The position numbers and the translations under genes were made by a program. The notes beneath the pieces were generated by a model, which saw nothing but the letters and a program-made list of their open reading frames with translations, had not been told where the DNA came from and did not search any database. DNA of 6,099 bases from CAZLHO01 sp964559455 (GTDB lineage: Bacteria > Krumholzibacteriota > Krumholzibacteriia > LZORAL124-64-63): contig CAZLHO010000104.1 in the NCBI GenBank assembly GCA_964559455.1, positions 1 to 6,099 of the forward strand, given 5' to 3'. Shown in pieces: positions 1-6,099 of the stretch. Position 1 is the first letter of the stretch; every line of letters starts with the position of its first letter.

Positions 1-552
1 GCCCAGCTGGCGTCGCCCGAGACCGAGCTCTGCCTGGGCTGTCACCAGGAGGTGCGCGCCCAGCTGCACCTGCCCAGCCACCACCCGGTGCGCGAGGGCT
101 TCGTGGGCTGCACCGACTGCCACGACGTACACGGCCCCGGCTTCGCCGGCATCGGCGAGGCCGAGATGGCCCGCGAGCTCTGCCTGGACTGCCACGCACA
201 GCACCGGGGGCCGTTCATCTTCGAGCACTCCCCCGTCGAGGAGGACTGCGGGATCTGCCACGCCCCCCACGGCGCGGTGGCCAACAACCTGCTGCTCCAG
301 AACGAACCCTTCATCTGCCTGCAGTGCCACCAGCCCCACTTCCACTCGGGCCTGATGGCCTACGACGGCGCCTTCCCCGACGGCACGCCCCCGGGCACGC
401 CCGCCGAGGAATTCGGCCTGTCGGGCGTCTCGCACCCCGACAGCTTCAAGCGCGTCATGATGACCAAGTGCACCCAGTGCCACCAGTCCGTGCACGGCAC
501 GGACCTGCCCTCGCAGTCCATCCCGGGACAGGGACGGGCGCTGAACCGATGA
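1..552 (+). CDS. DmsE/MtrA/PioA-type multiheme c-type cytochrome, 3' part
   Basis: The frame is open from the first base of the window, so this is the C-terminal 183 residues of a longer protein. Six CXXCH haem c attachment motifs are visible, at residues 11-15, 37-41, 61-65, 83-87, 106-110 and 157-161, with many extra histidines (for example His44, His68, His76, His90, His113, His165) that could be axial ligands. The dense, regular spacing and segments such as GPFIFEHSPVEEDCGICHAPH match the DmsE/MtrA/PioA family, whose members are usually decahaem periplasmic proteins of about 300 residues; about four motifs would then lie upstream of the window. Family role: it takes electrons from inner-membrane or periplasmic donors and, inserted in an MtrB/PioB barrel, carries them across the outer membrane. 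The barrel gene follows after 44 bases, as in known mtr/pio/dms operons. The class is secure; which of MtrA, PioA or DmsE it matches best is not decided, so no symbol is given. Confidence 0.93.
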   Translation, partial: AQLASPETELCLGCHQEVRAQLHLPSHHPVREGFVGCTDCHDVHGPGFAGIGEAEMARELCLDCHAQHRGPFIFEHSPVEEDCGICHAPHGAVANNLLLQNEPFICLQCHQPHFHSGLMAYDGAFPDGTPPGTPAEEFGLSGVSHPDSFKRVMMTKCTQCHQSVHGTDLPSQSIPGQGRALNR

Positions 553-558
553 CAGCCC

Positions 559-577
559 GCGCCCCCCTGCGGGGCGC
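559..577 (+). other. Small intercistronic hairpin between cytochrome and barrel genes
   Basis: A 7-bp perfect stem (559-565 GCGCCCC with 571-577 GGGGCGC) encloses a 5-base loop in the 44-base gap between the two genes, ending about 20 bases before the barrel start codon. There is no T-tract, so it is unlikely to be an efficient terminator. It could affect mRNA processing or relative translation. Hairpins of this size arise easily by chance at this GC content. Confidence 0.3.
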
Positions 578-596
578 CAGACCAGACGAGGTGACC

Positions 597-2849
597 ATGA
601 AGATCCGATGCATCGTTACCTGCGCCCTGGCCCTGGGCCTGAACGGCTGGGCCGTCGCGGCGACGGCGGACGAGACCGCGCCCTTCCTGGAAGGCACGGT
701 GTCCGTCGGCGCCCACCAGGTCGAACAGAACGGCGAGTTCGACAAGGTGGGCGAGTACATCAGCGGAGCCGGCGTGGACGAGTACCAGGCCGACGCCGAA
801 TTCCGACTCGAGGCCGGCAACGCCTCGACCCTGATGCGGATCCAGGCGCTCTACCGCGACGCGGACACGCGGCGCCTGGGCCTCGACCTCGACACCCGCG
901 GCCGCCTGAGCGCCGACTTCGATTTCCGGTCGTTCGCGCACCATCTCGACCACGACCTGCTGGAGAACATGCAGGCCCGCGAGGTCGTCAGCGACGGCGC
1001 CGGCGGCTTCAATCCGGGCGGCAAGATGGTCTTCCACACCGACAACGACCCGCGCGGCCGCTACGCCATCCGCTACGAGAACGTCGGCGGCGGCCTGGAC
1101 TACCGCCTGGACACGATCGAGAACGGCAAGGTCTACCTGCGCTACCGCGACCTGCAGAAGCACGGCTGGAAGCAGTCGCTGTCGCTGGACCACTGCTCCA
1201 GCTGCCACGTCGAGAGCCGCAGCCGCCAGGTCGACGAGCAGCGCCGTTCCTGGGAGGCCGGCACCGAGGGCACCTTCGGCGGCCTCTCCTACAGCTACGC
1301 GTACGGCAAGACCGAGTACCGGGACCGCTCGGACGGCGTGGAACACGACTATCTGCCCGCCCAGCACCCGGTCTACGGCGACGTCGGCCCGCATCCCTCG
1401 GGCAACCCGGCCTTCCCCTACGGCGCCGAGTTCGCGTCGCGCCTGTCCTTCCAGGACGTGACGCTGCCCTACGCCCGCGGGCTGGTCGCCGAGAAGAGCT
1501 CGCACCATCTGGGGCTGCGCTACGAGCTCGATCCGCGCAACGTGCTGCGCGGCTCGTACAGCCACACCCGCAGCGAGAACAGCCGGACCGGCATCAGCAG
1601 CGCCTTCGACGGCTACGCCGCCAGCTGGGTGGCCGTGCCGGGCAAGCGCACGCGGCTGTCGGCCCGCTTCGTGAATTACGAGGTCGACGCCGACGACTAC
1701 TACGTGGACCTGCTGCCCTATCGCGAGGGCCGCGCCGGCGGCGGCCAGGACTTCGACTGGACGCGCGTCTCGGCGGCCAACCGCGAGGTGCTGCAGACCG
1801 ACCTCGCCCTGCGGACGAAGCTGTCCCGGGGCGGCAACCTGCGCCTCGACTGGCGGCACAAAACCATCGACCGCGCGGCGATGGCCCAGACCCAGACCAC
1901 CTACTACGCCGCCGACGGCGTGAACGTGGCCGTGCCCAGCAGCGCCGTGCCCGGCGAGACCACCAGCGACCGCCTCCGGGTCTCGCTGGACAAGCGATTC
2001 GGGCGCAAGGGCAACGGACGGGTGAGCTACGCCTACACCACGATCGACCGTCCCTTCATGAACCCGACCGGCATGTGCGAGGAGGGCCTCAACGGCGAAC
2101 CGCACGAGCTGGTCGGCAACGGTTCGGTCTACTACTTCCAGCGCGAGCGTTACGGCAACGGCACCTCGCTGCCCAACAGTTCGCACCAGTTCTCGGCCCG
2201 GGGATCGTGGCAGCTGTCGCCGCGCGCCGCCCTGAACGGCTACGTCAACGCCGCCTGGGAGGAGAACGACGACCTGAACTCCTACAGCTTCGAGCGCACC
2301 GTCTACTCCCCCGGCGTCAATCTGTGGGTCGCGCCGGACGACGGCATGATGGTGACGATGGGCTACGGCTTCAACAGCGTGGAGTCGAACGCGAGCCTCT
2401 GTCCACCGATCTTCGACGGCTGAGCTGGCCACCTGAACGGGTCCGGTTCGGACCTGGAACACTTCGATTCCGTCGGCAACACGAGCGACTACACGGCCCA
2501 GTACGACGTCTTCTTCCTGAACGCCACGGTGAGCGCCTCGCGCGACCTCGACTTCTTCGTGGACGCCACCTACACCGCGGCCGAGGGCGGCTTCGACCCC
2601 TTCGATCTGCCCGTCCCCGAGGAGATGCCCTCGAACTGGGATCCGGACTACTCCGGGATCGGCGAGTACAGCGACCTGGACTACCGGATGCTGGAGCTGA
2701 CCTACGGCATCTCGATCAGGGTGGACGACGCGGCGCGGCTGCACGCCTCGCTGACCACCCTGGACCTCCGCGACGACCAGCCCTGGGTCTACGGCGACCA
2801 GGACGGACGGCTGACGATCTACAGCGCGGGCATGTCGCTGGGCTTCTAG
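597..2849 (+). CDS. MtrB/PioB-family outer-membrane beta-barrel, in-frame UGA at codon 609 (candidate selenoprotein)
   Basis: The start is ATG 597, preceded by GACGAGG (585-591) at 5-base spacing. The first ~24 residues form a signal peptide: MKIR, a hydrophobic core, then AVA/ATA cleavage sites before DETAP. The body alternates polar and hydrophobic/aromatic residues in Tyr/Arg-rich strands with acidic loops, as in an outer-membrane barrel, and has the PFMNPTGMCEEG and SPGVNLWVAPDDG-type segments I associate with MtrB/PioB barrels. The partner cytochrome gene lies immediately upstream. Known role: a sheath holding the MtrA-type cytochrome in the outer membrane. TGA at 2421-2423 is codon 609. 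A conventional gene caller would stop there (597-2423, 608 aa), but the same frame continues without any indel to TAG 2847-2849, with about 31 of the first 35 codons ending in G or C, more strand-like sequence, and a C-terminal GMSLGF with the terminal Phe used for barrel assembly. Full length would be 750 residues, within the family range (~700-800). Residues 200-204 are CSSCH, a possible haem c site. Selenocysteine recoding, a recent nonsense mutation or a base error all remain possible. Confidence 0.85.
2421..2423 (+). other. In-frame TGA, putative selenocysteine codon (Sec609)
   Basis: The TGA sits in the context C-P-P-I-F-D-G-(TGA)-A-G-H-L-N-G. The reading frame is the same before and after it, so no frameshift is involved: either one base substitution or true recoding. 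Cys602 lies six residues before it, and TGA differs from the Cys codon TGC by one base, so Cys-containing homologues at this position would support selenocysteine. Without readthrough the protein loses its last 142 codons, including the terminal strand and the C-terminal Phe, and should not assemble as a barrel. Confidence 0.55.
2438..2456 (+). promoter_or_regulatory. SECIS-like hairpin downstream of the in-frame TGA
   Basis: The stem pairs 2438-2445 (CGGGUCCG) with 2449-2456 (CGGACCUG): eight pairs including one G-U, closed by a GUU loop (2446-2448). If the top G-C pair opens, the loop is GGUUC. The apical loop begins 22 bases after the TGA. Bacterial SECIS elements lie just after the UGA, with an apical loop roughly 16-37 bases away and a G in its first two positions; the E. 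coli fdhF element has a GGU-containing loop at a similar distance. The bulged U of fdhF is not obvious here. Geometry fits, but a GC-rich hairpin alone is not proof. Confidence 0.5.
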
Positions 2850-2865
2850 AAGCGGCGGCTTGAAG

Positions 2866-2895
2866 AGAGGGCGGGGACAGCGGTCCCCGCCCTCT
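2866..2895. terminator. Bidirectional terminator-like hairpin between convergent genes
   Basis: A perfect 13-bp stem (2866-2878 AGAGGGCGGGGAC with 2883-2895) has a 4-base AGCG loop and lies 16 bases after the barrel stop and 22 bases from the stop of the convergent gene on the other strand. A long T-run is missing (only TTC follows on the plus strand, and CTTCA-type sequence on the minus strand). It is the strongest hairpin in this gap and probably ends transcription from both sides. Confidence 0.75.
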
Positions 2896-2917
2896 TCGCG
2901 TCCGGATCCGATCGCGC

Positions 2918-3550
2918 TCAGGACGCGACCGGCAACTCGTAGCAGTCGGCTCCGCAGGCGGGCGCGGGGCTGAAGCCGAGGCGGCGCAGGTAGCCGACGT
3001 GGGCCGGGATCCGCGAGCAGCAGAGGAAGCGCCGGAAGCCGTTGGCGGCGAAGACCGGCCCCCATTCGCGGTAGAACCAGCGGCCGCAGGCCAGGTCGCG
3101 GTAGCGGGGCACGACGTAGTCCAGCTCGATGCGCAGGGTCTCGCCGTCCGCGGGCCGGCAGACCAGCAGCCCCGCCGGCAGCATGTCGCGCAGGATGAAG
3201 ACGATCGTCGCCCCCTCCATCGCCTCCGGCGCGAAGGCCGGGAAGAAGCGCCGGACGTCGGCGGCGTGGAAATCGAGGAAGCGGCGCAGGTAGCGGTTCG
3301 CCGGGTCGCGGATCTCGAGCAGTTCGAAATAGTCCGGACGCGACGACATCCGCGCCAGGTAGAAGACGTTGACCACGGCGATGAAGCCGTTGACGGCCAG
3401 CACGGGCCAGGTCCGCGTCACCACGCCGTAGACGGTGAAGGCCAGCGCCCCGGCCAGGTTCAGCCAGCGCAGGCGCACCAGCGAGCGCATGGTCAGCGAG
3501 ACGGCCACCAGCACCGAGCCGGCGTAGCCCACGATCTCGATCCAGGGCAT
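2918..3550 (-). CDS. YgjV-like inner-membrane domain fused to a GNAT-like domain
   Basis: The start is ATG at 3550, set by a good GGAGGT site (complement of 3555-3560) five bases away or less; an open extension to 3628 has no such site and runs through a terminator-like hairpin. The product is 210 residues. Residues ~3-21, 28-46 and 49-67 are three hydrophobic segments (IEIVGYAGSVLVAVSLTM, a second with LNLAGALAFTVYG, a third with WPVLAVNGFIAVVNVFYL) that resemble the YgjV-type bacterial inner-membrane family. Residues ~75-195 are soluble and resemble a GNAT acyltransferase: FILRDMLPAGLLV strands, then VVPRYRDLACGRWFY (146-160), which resembles the acyl-CoA-binding R/QxxGxG/A turn, and a late YLRRLGF (187-193) like the usual GNAT ending. 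The C-terminus is Cys-rich (Cys177, Cys178, Cys199, Cys203). Substrate and role are unknown. It lies 90 bases downstream of the sodium-pump beta subunit on the same strand, but a hairpin in the gap suggests partly separate expression. The membrane part is the firmer assignment; the acetyltransferase activity is inferred. Confidence 0.8.
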   Translation of the reverse strand: MPWIEIVGYAGSVLVAVSLTMRSLVRLRWLNLAGALAFTVYGVVTRTWPVLAVNGFIAVVNVFYLARMSSRPDYFELLEIRDPANRYLRRFLDFHAADVRRFFPAFAPEAMEGATIVFILRDMLPAGLLVCRPADGETLRIELDYVVPRYRDLACGRWFYREWGPVFAANGFRRFLCCSRIPAHVGYLRRLGFSPAPACGADCYELPVAS

Positions 3551-3554
3551 AGCG

Positions 3555-3560
3555 ACCTCC
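3555..3560 (-). promoter_or_regulatory. Ribosome binding site that fixes the YgjV-GNAT start
   Basis: On the minus strand the sequence reads GGAGGT, four bases, then ATG (3550). This near-perfect Shine-Dalgarno decides for the start at 3550 over the upstream in-frame extension. Confidence 0.75.
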
Positions 3561-3571
3561 ACGGAAAGGGA

Positions 3572-3595
3572 GACGGGCGCCCAGGGGCGCCCGTC
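3572..3595 (-). terminator. Terminator-like hairpin after the mmd operon
   Basis: A perfect 10-bp stem (3572-3581 GACGGGCGCC with 3586-3595 GGCGCCCGTC) has a 4-base loop. It lies 45 bases after the beta-subunit stop on the minus strand and is followed there by the pyrimidine-rich TCTCCCTTTCC. It may end or attenuate the decarboxylase transcript before the YgjV-GNAT gene. The T-run is imperfect, so readthrough is possible. Confidence 0.55.
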
Positions 3596-3640
3596 AAGGA
3601 ATCTAGAGGCGACGGCCGGCGACGACAAGGGCCGTGGCGC

Positions 3641-4774
3641 TCAGCCCGAGACCACGAAGCGCGACAGGAAGACGCCCGCCGCCACGGCCGAGCCGATGAC
3701 GCCGGCCACGTTCGGCGCCATGGCGTGCATGATCAGGAAGTTCTGGGGATCCTCGCGGGCGCCGACCATCTGGCAGACCCGGGCCGAGTCGGGCACCGCC
3801 GAGACGCCGGCCGCGCCGATGATCGGGTTCAGCTTGTCGCGCAGGAAGACGTTCAGCAGCTTCGCGAAGAGCACGCCGGCGGCCGTGGCCACGCAGAAGG
3901 ACAGGGCGCCGAGCACGAAGATCAGCACCGACTGGGGGGTCAGGAAGCGCGAGGCGTCGGTGGAGGTGCCCACGCAGAGCCCGAGCAGGATCGTCACGGT
4001 GTCGATCAGGGGATCGCGGGCCGTCTTGGCCAGGCGCTCGGTGACGCCGCTCTCCTTCAGCAGGTTGCCGAAGAAGAGGAAGCCGAGCAGGCTGATCGAG
4101 CCGGGGGCGATGCAGGCGGTCAGCAGGAAGGCCAGCACCGGGAACATGATGCGCACGCGCTTGCTCACCGGCCGCGAGGGCTTCATGCGGATCAGCCGCT
4201 CCTTGCGCGAGGTCAGCAGCTTGATGATCGGCGGCTGGATCACCGGCACCAGGGCCATGTAGGAATAGGCCGCGACCGCGATCGCGCCCAGCAGGTTGGG
4301 CGCCAGCTGGGACGACAGGAAGATGGCCGTGGGGCCGTCGGCGCCGCCGATGATGCCGATCGCGGCGGCCTCACGGATCGGGAAGTGCAGGGCCAGCGCG
4401 CCGAGGAAGGTGAGGAAGATGCCCGCCTGGGCCGCGGCGCCGAGCAGGATCAGGCGCGGGTTCGACAGCATGCACGAGAAATCGGTCATCGCCCCGATGC
4501 CCAGGAAGATCAGCGACGGGTACCAGCCCTGGGTGACGCCCTTGTAGAGGATCGAGAGCACGCTGCCGGTCTCGTAGACGCCGATGTTCATGCCGCGGGC
4601 GAAGGGGATGTTGCCGATGAGGATGCCGAAGCCGATGGGGACCAGCAGCAGCGGCTCGTAGTCCTTGGCCACGCCCAGCCAGATGAAGATGCAGCCCACC
4701 GCCAGCATCGTCAGGTTGCCCCAACTGAAGTTGCCGATGATCCCGACCTGGAGAAAATCCCACAGCAGATCCAT
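3641..4774 (-). CDS. mmdB: Sodium-translocating decarboxylase beta subunit (MmdB/OadB/GcdB family)
   Basis: This 377-residue polytopic inner-membrane protein is the sodium channel and carboxybiotin-decarboxylating subunit of biotin-dependent decarboxylase pumps. Two diagnostic regions are intact: GGADGPT (143-149), whose Asp146 corresponds to the essential Asp203 of Klebsiella OadB, and NPIIGAAGVSAVPDSARV (316-333), whose Asn316, Gly320, Ser325 and Arg332 correspond to Asn373, Gly377, Ser382 and Arg389; all five align with one constant offset of 57. Several hydrophobic helices flank these, with a positively charged loop near 189-207 (SRKERLIRMKPSRPVSKRVR). Length is typical of the shorter MmdB/GcdB forms. 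The start ATG 4774 has CGAGG six bases upstream. It follows the biotin-carrier gene by 84 bases. Family function is secure; the substrate (methylmalonyl-CoA rather than glutaconyl-CoA) is inferred from the carboxyltransferase at the operon's 5' side. Confidence 0.96.
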   Translation of the reverse strand: MDLLWDFLQVGIIGNFSWGNLTMLAVGCIFIWLGVAKDYEPLLLVPIGFGILIGNIPFARGMNIGVYETGSVLSILYKGVTQGWYPSLIFLGIGAMTDFSCMLSNPRLILLGAAAQAGIFLTFLGALALHFPIREAAAIGIIGGADGPTAIFLSSQLAPNLLGAIAVAAYSYMALVPVIQPPIIKLLTSRKERLIRMKPSRPVSKRVRIMFPVLAFLLTACIAPGSISLLGFLFFGNLLKESGVTERLAKTARDPLIDTVTILLGLCVGTSTDASRFLTPQSVLIFVLGALSFCVATAAGVLFAKLLNVFLRDKLNPIIGAAGVSAVPDSARVCQMVGAREDPQNFLIMHAMAPNVAGVIGSAVAAGVFLSRFVVSG

Positions 4775-4822
4775 GACGCGCCTCGATGCTGCGGCGGCGA
4801 TGCGCCGTCGCTGGCTACCGGT

Positions 4823-4851
4823 CCGGCCGCGCGGACGACGCCGCGGGCCGG
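4823..4851 (-). other. GC-rich hairpin in the biotin-carrier to beta-subunit gap
   Basis: The arms 4823-4834 (CCGGCCGCGCGG) and 4841-4851 (CCGCGGGCCGG) pair along 11 positions with one bulged base and a 6-base loop. It lies just after the biotin-carrier stop, inside the operon, in an 84-base gap that is long for this cluster. It may tune 3'-end stability or subunit ratio; chance pairing in GC-rich DNA is also likely. Confidence 0.3.
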
Positions 4852-4858
4852 CCGGGGA

Positions 4859-5251
4859 TCATTCGAATTCGACCAGGACCTCGTTCTCGCGCACGGTGTC
4901 GCCGGCTGCCTTGGGCACGGCCTTGACCGTGCCGGCCGAGGGAGCCGAGATCGAGGTGTTCATCTTCATCGCCTCGATGACCAGCAGGACCTGGCCCTCG
5001 GTCACCTGGTCCCCGGGCTTGCACTTGACCTCGACGACGGTGCCGGCGATGGGCGAGACCACGGAACCGGCGGGGGCGGCGCCCGGGGCCGGCCGGGCGG
5101 CCGGCGGCTGGGCGGAGGCGGCGGCGGACGGCCCGGCGGCGACCGGAGCCCGCGAAGGCAGGGGCGCCGCGGGGGCGAACTCGTCCTTGGCGTCGAGGAC
5201 CTCGACGTCGACCTCGTAGGCGACTCCGTGGACGGTGATCTTCAGCTTCAT
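4859..5251 (-). CDS. mmdC: Biotin carboxyl carrier subunit of the decarboxylase (MmdC type)
   Basis: This 130-residue biotinyl protein accepts CO2 from the carboxyltransferase and delivers it to the membrane beta subunit. Layout: an N-terminal segment MKLKITVHGVAYEVDVEVLD (1-20), also seen at the start of such carriers; an Ala/Pro-rich flexible linker (~27-62) that lets the carrier swing between subunits; and a biotinyl/lipoyl domain (~63-130) containing VVSPIAGTVVEVKCKPGDQV and the EAMKM motif (93-97), with Lys96 the biotin site. The conserved MKMNTSISAP context supports biotin over lipoate. ATG 5251 is preceded by a GGGAGAGGA purine tract. It lies 51 bases after the OadG-like gene. The function is secure; the choice of MmdC over glutaconyl-CoA decarboxylase GcdC rests on operon context. 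Confidence 0.95.
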   Translation of the reverse strand: MKLKITVHGVAYEVDVEVLDAKDEFAPAAPLPSRAPVAAGPSAAASAQPPAARPAPGAAPAGSVVSPIAGTVVEVKCKPGDQVTEGQVLLVIEAMKMNTSISAPSAGTVKAVPKAAGDTVRENEVLVEFE

Positions 5252-5302
5252 CTTCCTCTCCCGGGATGGCTGCGGGGGACTGTCGCCCCGCGCGGGCAGC
5301 GG

Positions 5303-5668
5303 TCAGTTGTGGCGTTTCCTGGGAACGCTGTGCGATCCCTGCAGATAGAGCCGACCCTGGCCGGACCAGGGACTGCGCGGGGCGTCCAGAGGCAACAGCC
5401 TCCGGACGCTGCGGATGCGGTGGCGCCCCTTGAGCACGGTGGCCGCCGCCGCCGCGATGAGCACGGCGGTCAGGGCGTCGATGTTCGGATCCTGCGGGGC
5501 CGGCTGCTCGTCACGGGCGGCGGCGCGGGCCAGCAGGCGGTCGTCGATCTTCCGCACCAGCGCGATCGCCAGCGCGATGACGGTCAGCACGAAGAAGACG
5601 ATCAGCAGACCGACGAGCGCCAGGGTCATGATCTCGCCCGAAAACGGGGATTGCGCTGCGTTCTCCAC
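5303..5668 (-). CDS. OadG-like small membrane subunit of the sodium-pumping decarboxylase
   Basis: I place the start at GTG 5668 because GGAGGGAG (complement of 5675-5682) lies at good spacing before it, whereas the internal ATG 5629 (residue 14) has only a weak GGCGAG. The product is 121 residues. Residues ~14-38 form one transmembrane helix (MTLALVGLLIVFFVLTVIAL), followed by a charged stretch, an Ala/Pro linker (~46-61), a second hydrophobic stretch (IDALTAVLIAAAAATVL, 63-79) and a basic tail with IRSVRRL and a Trp101-containing SPWSGQGR motif. This resembles OadG/MmdD small subunits, which hold the carboxyltransferase and biotin carrier on the membrane beta subunit. Position between carboxyltransferase (23 bases upstream) and carrier fits. 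Sequence in this family is poorly conserved, so the call leans on size, topology and context. Confidence 0.8.
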   Translation of the reverse strand: MENAAQSPFSGEIMTLALVGLLIVFFVLTVIALAIALVRKIDDRLLARAAARDEQPAPQDPNIDALTAVLIAAAAATVLKGRHRIRSVRRLLPLDAPRSPWSGQGRLYLQGSHSVPRKRHN

Positions 5669-5674
5669 CTTGGA

Positions 5675-5682
5675 CTCCCTCC
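5675..5682 (-). promoter_or_regulatory. Ribosome binding site that fixes the GTG start of the OadG-like gene
   Basis: The minus strand reads GGAGGGAG, six bases, then GTG (5668). It lies in the 23-base gap after the carboxyltransferase stop, consistent with tight coupling of the two genes, and favours the GTG start over the internal ATG at 5629. Confidence 0.6.
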
Positions 5683-5691
5683 ACGGACCCG

Positions 5692-6099
<408 letters not shown>

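Noticed and set aside
324..596. Extension of the barrel frame upstream of ATG 597.
   Set aside because: The extension overlaps the haem-rich cytochrome gene out of frame and is Pro/Arg-rich; ATG 597 has a ribosome site and directly begins a signal peptide.
2529..2849. The sequence after the TGA as an independent 106-residue gene starting at GTG 2529.
   Set aside because: It is in the same frame as the barrel, has no convincing ribosome site, starts in the middle of a beta-strand, lacks a signal peptide and ends with a barrel-type terminal Phe, so it is the C-terminus of the barrel.
608..2863. A 751-codon plus-strand frame overlapping the barrel gene that is not interrupted at 2421.
   Set aside because: It is the out-of-frame shadow of the barrel: Arg/Pro-rich, with no signal peptide or strand pattern. 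Its similar length is coincidental.
360..3065. A 901-codon open frame on the minus strand opposite the cytochrome and barrel genes.
   Set aside because: It is an antisense shadow produced by strong G/C third positions: the translation is Arg/Val/Ala-rich low-complexity sequence with no recognisable domain, while the plus strand encodes clear haem motifs and a barrel.
3592..3597. TTGACG on the minus strand as a -35 element for the YgjV-GNAT gene.
   Set aside because: No -10-like hexamer occurs at 16-18 bases, and the match is part of the terminator-like hairpin arm.
5272..5291. A six-pair GC hairpin in the gap between the OadG-like and biotin-carrier genes.
   Set aside because: Stem GCGGGG/CCCCGC with an 8-base loop is short and expected by chance in this GC-rich DNA; no T-tract or conserved context supports a role.

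Overview
The window looks like a piece of a high-GC, Gram-negative, probably anaerobic or microaerobic bacterial chromosome. Third codon positions are almost all G or C in every gene. An outer-membrane beta-barrel plus a periplasmic multiheme cytochrome imply two membranes, and a sodium-pumping acyl-CoA decarboxylase implies propionate/succinate-type fermentation or syntrophic metabolism. The exact lineage cannot be fixed from the sequence; an uncultured phylum of the Krumholzibacteriota/Eisenbacteria or delta-proteobacterial kind is a guess.

Plus strand, 1-2849: an extracellular-electron-transfer pair. The 3' part of a DmsE/MtrA/PioA-type multiheme cytochrome c (six CXXCH motifs visible) is followed 44 bases later by an MtrB/PioB-family outer-membrane beta-barrel. 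In known systems the cytochrome sits inside the barrel and carries electrons across the outer membrane. The barrel gene has an in-frame TGA at 2421-2423, yet the same frame continues with intact coding character for 141 more codons and ends in the terminal phenylalanine typical of barrel proteins. A compact hairpin with a G-U-U apical loop starts at a bacterial-SECIS-like distance after the TGA. The leading hypothesis is a selenocysteine-containing outer-membrane electron conduit (Sec609, six residues after Cys602); the alternatives are a recent nonsense mutation or a base error. The barrel also carries a CXXCH haem-attachment motif (200-204), unexpected for a barrel.

2850-2917: a strong hairpin between convergent genes, probably a bidirectional terminator.

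Minus strand, 2918-6099 (read right to left): the 3' quarter of an acyl-CoA carboxyltransferase (MmdA type), an OadG-like small membrane subunit, a biotin carrier protein (MmdC type) and the sodium-translocating beta subunit (MmdB/OadB type). Together these form a membrane-bound biotin-dependent decarboxylase, most likely methylmalonyl-CoA decarboxylase, that turns decarboxylation energy into a sodium gradient. After a terminator-like hairpin comes a separate gene fusing a YgjV-like membrane domain to a GNAT-like domain.
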